Assembly: GCF_023913775.1 (NCBI RefSeq)
Contig: NZ_JAMXAX010000024.1
Span: 1 to 53,814, forward strand
Direction of reading: 5' to 3'
Source: Acidovorax facilis
GTDB taxonomy: Bacteria; Pseudomonadota; Gammaproteobacteria; Burkholderiales; Burkholderiaceae_C
DNA length: 53,814 nucleotides
Shown here: piece after piece, positions 9,238 to 21,243 of the stretch
How the letters are laid out: every line of letters begins with the position of its first letter
Position numbering within the stretch: position 1 is the first letter of the stretch
Translations under genes and position numbers: made by a program
The notes under the pieces: model-generated
The model's input: the letters and a program-made list of their open reading frames with translations, nothing else
Databases searched by the model: none
Told to the model about the DNA's origin: nothing

Positions 9238-10041
9238 TCAGATCTGCTGGAGCCAGCGCAGCTCGTTGTCAGTGAACCCGGCCTTGCGGCGGGCGGCTTC
9301 GTTGAACGGGGGTTTCAAGCGGGGGGCTTCGTACTGCTTGACCAGGGTGCCATAGTGGATTTCAGGGTCTACCCCCTGGCGCTCGCACAGCCAGCGGTAC
9401 CAGTGGTTGCCGATGGCCACATGGCCCACCTCGTCGCGCAGGATGATGTCGAGAATACCCACGGCGGCCAGCGCATCGGGCGTGCCCACTTGGCGCAGCT
9501 TGGCCTGAATCTGCGGCGTGGCGTCCAGCCCGCGCGCCTCCAGGGTGCGCGGCACCAGCGCCATGCGGGCCAGGATGTCGTGCTGGGTCTTCTCGCACAT
9601 CGTCCACAGGCCCTGGTGGGCCGGGAAGTCGCCATAGTCATGGCCCTGGCTGCGCAGGTGATCGCGCAACAGGCGAAAGTGCCGGGCCTCTTCCCCAGCG
9701 ACCAGCATCCAGTCGGCGTAGTAGCTGCGGGGCATGCCGTCAAAGCGCCATACCGCGTCGAGTGCCAGATTGATGGCGTTGAACTCGATGTGCGCAATGG
9801 CGTGGATCAAAATGGCGCGCCCCTGTGGAGTGGCCGGCGAACGGCGGGCGACGTCGGTATGGCGAAGCAGCTCCGGCCGCTCGGGACGGCCAGGCAGTGC
9901 ACTGGCGTCGGATGGGGGAGTGGGGGATTGTTCTGCTATCGAAAGAGTAGCTGATTGCGCTTGCAGGTCAAGCGCTGCGGCCGCTTTTTGTTCAGGGTCT
10001 GCAAGGCACAAGACCTGCAGTGCACGGTGGCGAAGCTCCAT
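9238..10041 (-). CDS. DUF455 ferritin-like protein with an embedded repeat
   Basis: The 267-residue product belongs to DUF455, a ferritin-like helical family related to tRNA-(ms2io6A)-hydroxylase and stress-linked proteins. The helices carry paired acids and His typical of a di-iron site: HAIAHIEFNAI, AGEEARHFRLL, and ILRDEVGHVAIGNHWY. I start it at ATG 10041 (MELRHRALQ), the conserved family start; the open frame continues further upstream. Residues about 18-38 are encoded by a copy of the dispersed palindrome and sit in the poorly conserved N-terminal linker. Biochemical role unknown. Confidence 0.8.
   Translation of the reverse strand: MELRHRALQVLCLADPEQKAAAALDLQAQSATLSIAEQSPTPPSDASALPGRPERPELLRHTDVARRSPATPQGRAILIHAIAHIEFNAINLALDAVWRFDGMPRSYYADWMLVAGEEARHFRLLRDHLRSQGHDYGDFPAHQGLWTMCEKTQHDILARMALVPRTLEARGLDATPQIQAKLRQVGTPDALAAVGILDIILRDEVGHVAIGNHWYRWLCERQGVDPEIHYGTLVKQYEAPRLKPPFNEAARRKAGFTDNELRWLQQI
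9932..9990 (-). repeat. dispersed palindromic repeat, copy 2, inside the DUF455 gene
   Basis: On the minus strand this reads GGCCGC-AGCGCTTGACC-TGCAAGCGC, then AATCAGCTACTC and GATAGCA. It aligns along its whole length with the copy at 27001-27058. It is more diverged than the intergenic copies. It lies in frame in the coding strand, but in the opposite orientation to the copies inside comEC and the 12503 gene. Confidence 0.6.
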
Positions 10042-10151
10042 CCTTACAATTCTAGGCCCTGCCATGCGGAACACGGCGCACGCTTTGTAACGTCTGGCGA
10101 CTTCCCTGGGCCTGTGCAAACGCTGGCCTTTCCTCTTTTTTGGAGTGGTGC

Positions 10152-10676
10152 ATGGCGATTTACGAACTCGATGGCATGGTGCCCCAGTTGGCGGCATCGG
10201 CCTGGGTGGCGGACAGTGCCCAAGTGATGGGCAATGTGGTGCTGGGCGAAGACGCCAGCGTCTGGTTCGGCACGGTGATCCGCGGCGATACCGAGACGAT
10301 CACCATCGGCGCTGGCTCCAACATCCAGGATGCCAGTGTCTTGCATGCAGACATCGGCAAGCCACTGGTGGTGGGTGAGCGTGTGACGGTGGGCCACCAG
10401 GTCATGCTGCACGGCTGCACCATCGGCGACGAATCACTCATCGGCATTGGCGCCGTGGTGCTCAACGGCGCCAAGATCGGCAAGCATTGCCTGGTGGGCG
10501 CGGGCGCGCTGGTGACCGAGGGCAAGGAGTTCCCGGATGGCTCCATGATCATCGGCAGCCCAGCCAAGGCAGTGCGCGAACTGACCCCCGAGCAGATTGA
10601 AGGCCTGCGCCAGAGCGCCCAGCACTACATCGACAACGCGCGCCGCTATCACAGCGGCCTGCACAAGCTCGCCTGA
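10152..10676 (+). CDS. gamma-class carbonic anhydrase family protein (YrdA/PaaY-like)
   Basis: This 174-residue left-handed beta-helix protein has repeated hexapeptides and the three zinc-ligand histidines H65, H82 and H87. Motifs include [28 protein letters not shown] and [13 protein letters not shown]. Family members are trimeric, with carbonic anhydrase or acyl-transfer-like folds; the reaction in vivo is not determined for most. ATG 10152 (MAIYELDG) matches the family start; an ATG at 10140 is possible but less likely. It is followed 54 bases later by hslO. Confidence 0.88.
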   Translation: MAIYELDGMVPQLAASAWVADSAQVMGNVVLGEDASVWFGTVIRGDTETITIGAGSNIQDASVLHADIGKPLVVGERVTVGHQVMLHGCTIGDESLIGIGAVVLNGAKIGKHCLVGAGALVTEGKEFPDGSMIIGSPAKAVRELTPEQIEGLRQSAQHYIDNARRYHSGLHKLA

Positions 10677-10730
10677 GCGTCGGCAACCATTTTTCGTTGC
10701 TGCCGTCCACTTTTCTCCTGGAACCCCTGC

Positions 10731-11723
10731 GTGTCTGAACTCCACAAGTTTCTTTTCGACGGCCTGCCCGTGCGCGGCATGATCGTGCGCCTGACCGATG
10801 CCTGGACCGAAATCCTGTGCCGCCGCGCCAGCAACACCAGCACGGGTGCCTACCCTGCGCCCGTGAGCGAGCTGCTGGGCGAGATGGCCGCCGCCGGTGT
10901 GCTCATGCAGTCCAACATCAAGTTCAACGGAGCACTGGTGTTGCAGGTGTTTGGCGATGGCCCCGTAAAGCTCGCCGTGGCCGAAGTGCAGTCGGACCTG
11001 AGCCTGCGTGCCACGGCTACCGTGAACAGCGAGGTGCCAGAGGGCGCAGCCCTGAGCCAGATGGTGAATGTGGGCGGTGGCGGCCGCTGCGCGATCACGC
11101 TCGACCCCAAGGACCGCCACCCGGGCCAGCAGCCCTACCAGGGCGTGGTGCCGCTGTATGGCGACCGCCACGAGAAGCTGGAGCGCCTGTCCGACGTGTT
11201 GCAGCACTACATGCTGCAGTCCGAGCAGCTGGACACCATCCTGGTGCTGGGCGCCAATGACCAGGTGGCTGCGGGCCTGTTGATCCAGCGCATGCCGATC
11301 AAGGGCGAGGGCAATTTGGCCGCAGGCCTCACGCACCGCGAGAACGAAGACCAGATCGGCCACAACGAAGACTACAACCGGATCGCCCACCTGGCTGCCA
11401 GCCTCACGCGCGAAGAGCTGCTGAACCTGGACGTGGACACCATCCTGCGCCGCCTGTTCTGGGAGGAAAAGCTGCTGCGCTTCGAGCCCCAGCAGGGCGC
11501 CAGCGGCCCGCGGTTTGCCTGCACCTGCAGCCGTGAACGTGTGAGCAACATGCTGCGCAACCTGGGCGTCGAAGAAGCCGAGAGCATCCTCTCCGAACGC
11601 GAAGACATCGAGGTGGGCTGCGAGTTCTGCGGGCAGCAGTACCGCTTTGACGCGGTCGATGCCGCGCAGATTTTTGTGCCACCCACCGTCAGCCAGCCGC
11701 CCGGACCCACCGGCATCCAGTAG
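10731..11723 (+). CDS. hslO: redox-regulated chaperone Hsp33
   Basis: Hsp33 is a cytoplasmic holdase switched on by oxidation. The 330-residue product has the N-terminal substrate-binding domain and the C-terminal zinc switch, with Cys 264, 266, 297 and 300 in CTC...CEFC spacing (FACTCSRERV and GCEFCGQQY). The start is GTG 10731, the only reasonable start giving SELHKFLFDG, which is family-like. It probably shares a transcript with the carbonic anhydrase gene upstream. Confidence 0.95.
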   Translation: MSELHKFLFDGLPVRGMIVRLTDAWTEILCRRASNTSTGAYPAPVSELLGEMAAAGVLMQSNIKFNGALVLQVFGDGPVKLAVAEVQSDLSLRATATVNSEVPEGAALSQMVNVGGGGRCAITLDPKDRHPGQQPYQGVVPLYGDRHEKLERLSDVLQHYMLQSEQLDTILVLGANDQVAAGLLIQRMPIKGEGNLAAGLTHRENEDQIGHNEDYNRIAHLAASLTREELLNLDVDTILRRLFWEEKLLRFEPQQGASGPRFACTCSRERVSNMLRNLGVEEAESILSEREDIEVGCEFCGQQYRFDAVDAAQIFVPPTVSQPPGPTGIQ

Positions 11724-11952
11724 GGCATCTGGTAGGTCTTCCGGCGCCCGTCGCAGCCACGGCTGCCTGCGCTCCACGGGCCAGCCGGCGTGCCGGGCGG
11801 ATGACCATCGTTGACAATCGCACGCGCTTTATCACGCTGTGCGCCCCTAAGATGTCGCCTTCCACACGGCAGGTTCTCTGCAAGGCCACCCCAGGGGCAG
11901 GCCCGCAGCCGCACCGCTTTCTTGGTGTGGTGCTGCAAGTGCAAGAGGAGCT

Positions 11953-12441
11953 ATGGGGTTACTACGCCGTGTGTTTGGGGGTGCCCGGGGGCAAGAGGCT
12001 GTGCCTTCCCTGGAGCTGTGCGACAGCAGCCGGGCTTCCGGCACGCAGGATTCGCTGCGCGCGGACACCGTACTGGCGGCCCTCGACATCGACGCCGCCA
12101 TCAATGCCCACGAGCGCTGGAAAACCCATCTCATGGACTACCTGGAAGGCCGTACCACCGAGGGTCTGGACCCTGCGGAGGTGCGCCGCAGTGACCGGGG
12201 TGCCCTCGGGCGCTGGCTGCATGGGGTGGGCGGTGAATTGCTGGGCGACCAGGCTGCGTATGCGGTGCTGATGGCACGCCACCAGTATTTCCACGAACAG
12301 GCAGCGATGCTGGTGGAGCTGGCCCAGCAGGGCGAGTGGGACAAGGCCGTGCAGGTGCTCCATGGCGGCTACCGCTATGGCTCCAGCCAAGTGGTGCTGC
12401 TGCTCAAGGAGCTCAAGCGCGGTCTGGTGCAGCAGGCCTGA
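11953..12441 (+). CDS. CZB (chemoreceptor zinc-binding) domain protein
   Basis: This 162-residue soluble protein has one CZB domain over about residues 45-155. Zinc-ligand candidates are H53 (NAHERWK), H110 and H114 (ARHQYFHEQ). In the usual Cys-x-Leu-Gly-x-Trp motif, the Cys position is Gly83 (DRGALGRWLHG), so the redox-sensing Cys appears lost; the only Cys is C23, in the variable N-terminus. The ATG follows AGAGGAG. Family members sense hypochlorite or zinc in chemotaxis or c-di-GMP control. No signalling partner domain is fused here. Confidence 0.75.
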   Translation: MGLLRRVFGGARGQEAVPSLELCDSSRASGTQDSLRADTVLAALDIDAAINAHERWKTHLMDYLEGRTTEGLDPAEVRRSDRGALGRWLHGVGGELLGDQAAYAVLMARHQYFHEQAAMLVELAQQGEWDKAVQVLHGGYRYGSSQVVLLLKELKRGLVQQA

Positions 12442-12502
12442 TCTCATCCCTCTACCTCCATCCCCTCCACGTTGTTTGGGGATATGCCTCGGGTCGCGGG
12501 TT

Positions 12503-12997
12503 TTAGGTGGAGCCTGTGTCCCGCCCCATCAGTGCAGTGAAGAGTCGGTGTTCGCATTCGGGATCACTGCATTTTTCGCAGTTCCAGGCGCGCAGGCGGG
12601 GCGCTGTCCGGGTACTGGAGCCAGAATCTGAATCGAAATTGCCTCTGGCGCTTGATGGGTATGTGCTAGAAGCTATGTTTTTTATAGCATTCAACGCATT
12701 GGCAATGCGCTGCTCACCGTGGCCATACACAACGCGATAGCCCATACCCAGCTGGGTCAGATCCGCACGCAAACGTGCATCGGCGGCTTCCTGTGCGGCC
12801 CGCTCGCTGGTGGGGCAGGGCAGATCCAGCCCCATGAGCAGAATCAGGCTGGCATCCACGACCCCCTCAGAGGGCAGGCCAGGGTTGCAGAGAATTTGCG
12901 CGGAGCCGGGGGCAAGTTGCGCGTGGAGCGCATCGCGCAGCGCCTGGGCCCCGGTGCCGGGCGCGCCGAGGAGAACAAGGGTGGGCGGGAAGGGCAC
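12503..12997 (-). CDS. unknown protein with C-terminal Cys/His cluster and embedded repeat
   Basis: This 164-residue protein is not assigned to a family. The N-terminus looks like a P-loop start (LVLLGAPGTGAQ), but the invariant Lys is absent. The C-terminus has WNCEKCSDPECEH, a possible zinc site with C140, C143, C148 and H150. Residues about 103-121 (IKNIASSTYPSSARGNF) are encoded by a dispersed palindrome in the same frame as one in comEC. The start is GTG 12997 with no clear ribosome-binding site, so it is uncertain. It lies downstream of ftsB on the same strand. Confidence 0.6.
   Translation of the reverse strand: MPFPPTLVLLGAPGTGAQALRDALHAQLAPGSAQILCNPGLPSEGVVDASLILLMGLDLPCPTSERAAQEAADARLRADLTQLGMGYRVVYGHGEQRIANALNAIKNIASSTYPSSARGNFDSDSGSSTRTAPRLRAWNCEKCSDPECEHRLFTALMGRDTGST
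12634..12692 (+). repeat. dispersed palindromic repeat, copy 3, inside a gene
   Basis: It reads CTCTGGCGCTTGATGGGTAT, then GTGCTAGAAGCTATG, a T run and ATAGCATT. Its reverse complement is the coding strand of the 12503-12997 gene and gives IAS-STYPSSARGNF, the same reading frame as the copy in comEC. Confidence 0.75.
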
Positions 12998-13072
12998 GGT
13001 GGCAGGGGGGGCAGAAGGTGGGGCGTCGTCCCCAATCCACCATCAAGACATCCGAAGGGCAGCTTTTGGGGG

Positions 13073-13091
13073 CCGGGGCACTGAACCCCGG
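13073..13091 (-). terminator. weak hairpin downstream of ftsB
   Basis: CCGGGG - CACTGAA - CCCCGG lies 19 bases beyond the ftsB stop. The stem is only 6 bp and no T run follows, so termination is uncertain. Confidence 0.3.
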
Positions 13092-13109
13092 AGGGGCGAG
13101 CACAAGGAC

Positions 13110-13388
13110 TCAGCGTGGCGTGAACTGCACGTAGACCTCGTTGGGCTTGACCATGCCCAGTTCGCTGCGCGCCTTTTCTTCCACCATGTCGAGCCCTTCC
13201 TTGAGGTCATGCACCTCGGAAGACAAGCGCTCGTTGGCCTGCTTGGCCTGGTCATTGGCCGCCTTTTGCACATCGATTTGCCGCTGCATCTCGTTGACGC
13301 GCGGCACGCTGCCCCGCCCGAGCCAGAGCTGGGCGTGCAGCGCTGCCAGCAGGGCCAGCAGGATCACAGGCACAAGGCGGGAGCCCAT
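13110..13388 (-). CDS. ftsB: cell division protein FtsB
   Basis: FtsB is a bitopic membrane protein that bridges FtsQ and FtsL in the divisome. The 92-residue product has a single N-terminal membrane span (LVPVILLALLAALHAQLWLG) and then a coiled coil (VNEMQRQIDVQ to EKARSELGM). It ends with the conserved Glu-Leu-Gly-Met-Val-Lys-Pro-Asn-Glu stretch. The position 23 bases after eno is the normal arrangement in proteobacteria. Confidence 0.93.
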   Translation of the reverse strand: MGSRLVPVILLALLAALHAQLWLGRGSVPRVNEMQRQIDVQKAANDQAKQANERLSSEVHDLKEGLDMVEEKARSELGMVKPNEVYVQFTPR

Positions 13389-13411
13389 GGCTCGCTCGGG
13401 CTGGATGGGGA

Positions 13412-14719
<1,308 letters not shown>

Positions 14720-14721
14720 TT

Positions 14722-14777
14722 AAATCAAATCATGCTCTGGTGCAGGTGATATATGCGCCAGCAGCTATCAATTAGTG
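14722..14777 (+). repeat. dispersed palindromic repeat, copy 4 (forward, degenerate)
   Basis: TCATGCTCTGGTGCAGGTGA, then TATATGCGCCAGCAGCTATCA, aligns with copy 3, with a decayed AGCGCTT core. It lies between the DUF1330 gene and eno, within what is probably one operon. Confidence 0.55.
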
Positions 14778-14804
14778 AGCGAGTATCGCGGGTGCGTTCA
14801 GCGT

Positions 14805-15095
14805 TCAGACGCCTTCGACGCAGACCATGCGCATGATGGCTGCGCCTTCGCGAGCGGCCTTGGCTTTCTGGTACCCGGGTGTGTCGTAGAAGGCGCGCGC
14901 GGCCTCGAAGCTCGGGAACTTGAGCAACACGGTGCAACCGGGATTCCAGTCGCCTTCCAGCACTTCCACCTTGCCGCCGCGAATGCACACCTCGGCGCCG
15001 TGCGTCTGCATGGCCAGCGTGCTCCACTTTTTGTACTCTTCGTACTGCTCAGGGTTGGTGACGGTGACGGATGCGATGACGTAACCACTGCTCAT
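14805..15095 (-). CDS. DUF1330 family protein
   Basis: This 96-residue protein has a dimeric ferredoxin-like fold. It has the family pattern: YVIASVTVTNPEQYEEYKK, then GAEVCIRGGKVEVLEGDW, and FPSFEAARAFYDTPGYQKAK near the end. The biochemical role is unknown. It lies three bases after kdsA and upstream of eno, a gene order I recall from betaproteobacteria. It is the first feature after kdsA in the transcript from pyrG. Confidence 0.88.
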   Translation of the reverse strand: MSSGYVIASVTVTNPEQYEEYKKWSTLAMQTHGAEVCIRGGKVEVLEGDWNPGCTVLLKFPSFEAARAFYDTPGYQKAKAAREGAAIMRMVCVEGV

Positions 15096-15098
15096 GTC

Positions 15099-15956
15099 TC
15101 AAGCTCCAAAGTTGTTTTCGAGGAATCCGTTTTTCTTGGTGACATCGTCCAGAGCCACCAAGGTCTCCAGCAGCGCCTTCATGTGCTTGAGCGGCACGGC
15201 GTTGGGGCCGTCCGACCAGGCCTCGGCGGGCTTGGAGTGGGTTTCCATGAACAGCCCCGCCACGCCCACGGCGACACCGGCGCGGGCCAGCACGGGCACC
15301 ATGTCGCGCGCCCCACCACTCACGGCGCCCAGGCCGCCGGGCTTTTGCACCGAGTGGGTCACGTCGAACACCACAGGGGCGCCGGAGTTGCGCATTTCTG
15401 CCAAGCTGGTCATGTCTGCGACGAGGTTGTTGTAGCCAAAGCTCACACCGCGCTCGCAGGCCAGGAAGCGGTCTTCCGACAGGCCCACTTCGGCAGCTGC
15501 AGACCGGGCCTTGTCGATGACGTTCTTCATGTCCCAGGGCGCGAGAAACTGGCCCTTTTTGATGTTGACTGGCTTGCCGCTTTGCGCCACGGCGCGGATG
15601 AAATCCGTTTGGCGGCATAGGAAGGCAGGCGTTTGCAGCACATCGACCACGCTCGCCACCTCGGCCACATGCGAGGTGTCGTGCACGTCGGTCAGGATGG
15701 GCAGCTGCAGCTGGCGGCGCACTTCATCAAGGATCTTGAGGCCAGAGTCGATGCCGACGCCGCGCTTGCTGGTGCCGGAGGAGCGGTTGGCCTTGTCGAA
15801 CGAGCCCTTGTAGATCAGCGGAATGCCCAGCGGCGCGCAGGCTTCCTTGAGCTGGCCCGCGACGTCGAGCGACATCTCCAGGCCTTCAATGGAGCAGGTG
15901 CCTGCGATCAAAAAGAAGCGCTGGTTCAGGCCAACGTTGAATCCGCACAGCTGCAT
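15099..15956 (-). CDS. kdsA: 3-deoxy-8-phosphooctulonate synthase
   Basis: KdsA condenses phosphoenolpyruvate with arabinose-5-phosphate to KDO-8-phosphate for lipopolysaccharide core. The 285-residue product contains [31 protein letters not shown] and FDVTHSVQ. C21 in IAGTCSIEG together with the Aquifex-like KKGQFLAPW block marks the metal-dependent class of the enzyme, unlike E. coli KdsA, which has Asn at that site. The gene starts 15 bases after pyrG ends. Confidence 0.96.
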   Translation of the reverse strand: MQLCGFNVGLNQRFFLIAGTCSIEGLEMSLDVAGQLKEACAPLGIPLIYKGSFDKANRSSGTSKRGVGIDSGLKILDEVRRQLQLPILTDVHDTSHVAEVASVVDVLQTPAFLCRQTDFIRAVAQSGKPVNIKKGQFLAPWDMKNVIDKARSAAAEVGLSEDRFLACERGVSFGYNNLVADMTSLAEMRNSGAPVVFDVTHSVQKPGGLGAVSGGARDMVPVLARAGVAVGVAGLFMETHSKPAEAWSDGPNAVPLKHMKALLETLVALDDVTKKNGFLENNFGA

Positions 15957-15971
15957 GGGCTTTCCTTTCGA

Positions 15972-18965
<2,994 letters not shown>

Positions 18966-18986
18966 AGGTCTTTGCCGGGAGGCCGT

Positions 18987-19457
18987 ATGAAGACTGGTGC
19001 CACCAAGCCTGAATGGGATACGCCGCCCGATGGCGACTTTGCACGCTACGTGGAACGGCTGACCGCGCCTGCACCTGCCAGAGGTGTACAGGCTCCAGCC
19101 CCTGGCTCCACCACCGCCCAGAAGCCCGCTGGGGCGGGTGGGGTGCGCCCGGCGCCCCAGTCCGGTCCGCCGGATCTCGCTCTGGTTCTGAAGCCTTTGC
19201 TGGGCGTTGTGCGTGCGGTGCGCGCCGTGCTGCTGGTGTTGATTGCCTTGCACGGGGTGGCGCTGTTCATGTTCAGTCAAGGGTCTTTGCCGGGGCTCGC
19301 GGTCATGGCGGCCATCTGGTGGGGGTTGGGGCGTTTGATCGACGTGGCTCCCAAGGCCCTATCATCCGCAGCCTTCGGGGCCGCGTCTGGCGTGGAGCCC
19401 TTGCAGGAGCGGCTGCGGCAAGTGGCCCAGCAGCGCACAACTGGAAAGAAGAAATAG
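18987..19457 (+). CDS. unknown two-span membrane protein between coaBC and dut
   Basis: This 156-residue protein has a Pro/Ala-rich soluble N-terminus (about 1-70), two hydrophobic spans (about 77-97 and 101-121) and a charged tail ending TGKKK. I do not recognise a family. ATG 18987 sits four bases after GGGAGG; a TTG at 18972 is an alternative. It lies 21 bases after coaBC and three bases before dut, so all three are probably one transcript. Confidence 0.75.
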   Translation: MKTGATKPEWDTPPDGDFARYVERLTAPAPARGVQAPAPGSTTAQKPAGAGGVRPAPQSGPPDLALVLKPLLGVVRAVRAVLLVLIALHGVALFMFSQGSLPGLAVMAAIWWGLGRLIDVAPKALSSAAFGAASGVEPLQERLRQVAQQRTTGKKK

Positions 19458-19459
19458 CC

Positions 19460-19906
19460 GTGAAGATTGACGTGAAGATTCTGGATCCGCGCATGGCGGA
19501 CCAATTGCCCACCTATGCCACACCCGGCAGTGCGGGCCTGGACCTGCGGGCCTGCCTCGATGCGCCGCTCACCCTGCAGCCGAATGCCTGGCAACTGGTG
19601 CCCACCGGCATTGCCGTCTACCTCAAAGACCCCGGGTACGCCGCGCTGATCCTGCCGCGCTCGGGTCTGGGCCACAACCATGGCATCGTGCTGGGCAATC
19701 TCGTGGGCCTGATTGACAGCGACTACCAGGGGCAGCTCATGGTGAGCGCCTGGAACCGCAGCAGCACCGCATTCACGCTGGAGCCCATGGAGCGGCTCGC
19801 CCAGCTGGTGATCGTTCCGGTGGTGCAGGCGCAGTTCAACGTGGTGACTGAGTTTGCAGCGACGGAGCGGGGCGAGGGTGGCTACGGGTCAACCGGGAAG
19901 GCCTGA
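19460..19906 (+). CDS. dut: deoxyuridine 5'-triphosphate nucleotidohydrolase (dUTPase)
   Basis: Dut hydrolyses dUTP to dUMP, limiting uracil in DNA. The 148-residue trimeric-type enzyme has all five motifs: [26 protein letters not shown] with the catalytic Asp, WNRS...MERLAQLV, and the C-terminal [10 protein letters not shown]. The start is GTG 19460, giving [11 protein letters not shown] as in relatives. Confidence 0.96.
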   Translation: MKIDVKILDPRMADQLPTYATPGSAGLDLRACLDAPLTLQPNAWQLVPTGIAVYLKDPGYAALILPRSGLGHNHGIVLGNLVGLIDSDYQGQLMVSAWNRSSTAFTLEPMERLAQLVIVPVVQAQFNVVTEFAATERGEGGYGSTGKA

Positions 19907-20033
19907 GCACCGGGCTGAATGGGGTCGGGGCAGGTTGGGGTTGTAAGACGCCGCTTACCTTTGGATGGGTTTGTTACTGACGCAGGCGCAGCCCCTGCGT
20001 CTACGGGACAGGGGGCTGGGGCGTTGTTCCAAT

Positions 20034-20051
20034 CTAGGTATGCGCACCTAG
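20034..20051. promoter_or_regulatory. palindrome upstream of the glycine-zipper lipoprotein gene
   Basis: CTAGGT - ATGCGC - ACCTAG lies about 50 bases before the start at 20102. A second dyad, GACGCAGG - CCTGCGTC (19979-20001), lies further upstream. Either could be an operator or a leader structure; no promoter was clear. Confidence 0.3.
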
Positions 20052-20101
20052 GCCGGATTCCCTGCAAGCCGTGTGCACCCCCTGACTTTAGGAGTACGAA
20101 A

Positions 20102-20605
20102 ATGCTGCAAATTACCCGTTCTTTCGCCATCGCTGGCGCCGTGGTCCTTGTGGGCTCGTTGGCCGCCTGCGGCCACAACCGATCGGCCCCTGCGCCACAA
20201 TATTCGGGGGGCTACTCGGGCGGCTACCAAACGGCGCCGGCCTACCCGAACAATCCGGCCGGCACGGAGTACGGTCGGGTTTCCAATATTGAGGTGCTGC
20301 AGGGGCGGTCGCAAGGCCAGACCTCCGGGGCTGGTGCCGTGATCGGCGCCGTGGTGGGAGGGGTTCTGGGCAACCAGATTGGCAAGGGCTCCGGTCGTGC
20401 GGCCGCCACCGGCGTGGGCATTGTTGGAGGCGCTGTAGCAGGCAATGCCATTGAGGGCCGCAACAACAGCCAGGAAGTACAGGGCTACCGCCTGTCGGTG
20501 CAACTCGATCACGGCGGCTACCGCGTCTATGACGTAAGCAGCCCCGGCGATCTGCGCATTGGCGACCGTGTACGCCTGTACAACGGCCAGATTTCACGCC
20601 TTTAA
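20102..20605 (+). CDS. glycine-zipper outer-membrane lipoprotein (SlyB/PcP-like)
   Basis: This 167-residue lipoprotein has a signal peptide ending in the lipobox LAAC. A Tyr/Gly-rich stretch (YSGGYSGGYQ) follows, then the double glycine zipper AGAVIGAVVGGVLGNQIG and GVGIVGGAVAGNAIEG. A C-terminal beta domain reads YRLSVQLDHGGYRVYDV...GDRVRLYNGQ. Family members help envelope integrity and are often induced by envelope stress. It has a rather long upstream region with two dyads. Confidence 0.88.
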   Translation: MLQITRSFAIAGAVVLVGSLAACGHNRSAPAPQYSGGYSGGYQTAPAYPNNPAGTEYGRVSNIEVLQGRSQGQTSGAGAVIGAVVGGVLGNQIGKGSGRAAATGVGIVGGAVAGNAIEGRNNSQEVQGYRLSVQLDHGGYRVYDVSSPGDLRIGDRVRLYNGQISRL

Positions 20606-20626
20606 TCGACCATTCGGGCTTGGCTA

Positions 20627-20649
20627 GGCTCTGAAAACCGTTCAGGGCC
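20627..20649. terminator. bidirectional terminator between convergent genes
   Basis: GGCTCTGAA - AACCG - TTCAGGGCC is a 9-bp stem with one G-U pair, placed between the ends of the lipoprotein gene and slyD. A T-rich stretch follows on the plus strand. Confidence 0.6.
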
Positions 20650-20664
20650 TTCCTTTCGCCCAGC

Positions 20665-21189
20665 TCAGTGGAGCAGGTTATTGCCAGGCGCCCGCGGCTG
20701 TACCCGAAAAAAGCCTGTGCCGGCGCTGCCCCGGCCAATTTCCTCTTCGGTGGCTTCCCGCACGGCCTGTACGGTCAGCTGCAAGCGCAGCGCAATCCCC
20801 GCCAATGGGTGATTGCCGTCCAGGACCACATGCTCAGGATAGATCTCCGTGACCGTGTAGAGCCCCGTACGGGGGGCATCGGGATTGCAGCCCTCGGGCA
20901 GCGCGGCGCCGTCAAACGTCATTCCCTCTTCGATCTCTGCCGGAAAAAGATCGCGTGGCTCCAGGAACAGCAATTGGTCGTTGAAGTCACCAAACGCATC
21001 TTCGGGCTCCAGGTGCAGTGCCAGCGTGGCACCGGGGCCGTGGCCTTGAAGAGCCTCTTCGATGCGGGGTAGAAGGTCGTCGCCGCCCACCAGAAACTCT
21101 ACGGGATCGTCGAGCACATCCAGTTCTTCGCCAAGGGTGTCTTTCAGTGTCCAGGTCAGTGCGACCACACATTGTTGGGTAATTTCCAT
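20665..21189 (-). CDS. slyD: FKBP-type peptidyl-prolyl isomerase, SlyD-like
   Basis: This 174-residue protein has the split FKBP fold with an insert-in-flap domain: DDPVEFLVGGDDLLPRIEEAL, then EDAFGDFNDQLLFL, and DGNHPLAGIALRL near the end. SlyD-type proteins speed prolyl isomerisation and act as chaperones. The C-terminal metal-binding His tail of E. coli SlyD is absent; the last residues are GNNLLH. It starts at ATG 21189, is divergent from roxA and is convergent with the lipoprotein gene. Confidence 0.88.
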   Translation of the reverse strand: MEITQQCVVALTWTLKDTLGEELDVLDDPVEFLVGGDDLLPRIEEALQGHGPGATLALHLEPEDAFGDFNDQLLFLEPRDLFPAEIEEGMTFDGAALPEGCNPDAPRTGLYTVTEIYPEHVVLDGNHPLAGIALRLQLTVQAVREATEEEIGRGSAGTGFFRVQPRAPGNNLLH

Positions 21190-21243
21190 AGGAGAATTGT
21201 CGCAGTTTGACCAACGGCTCCGCAAAGGGGCAGACCAGTTCCC

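Noticed and set aside
11811-11816. TTGACA as a -35 of the CZB gene
   Set aside because: No -10 at 16-18 bases; only a lone hexamer.
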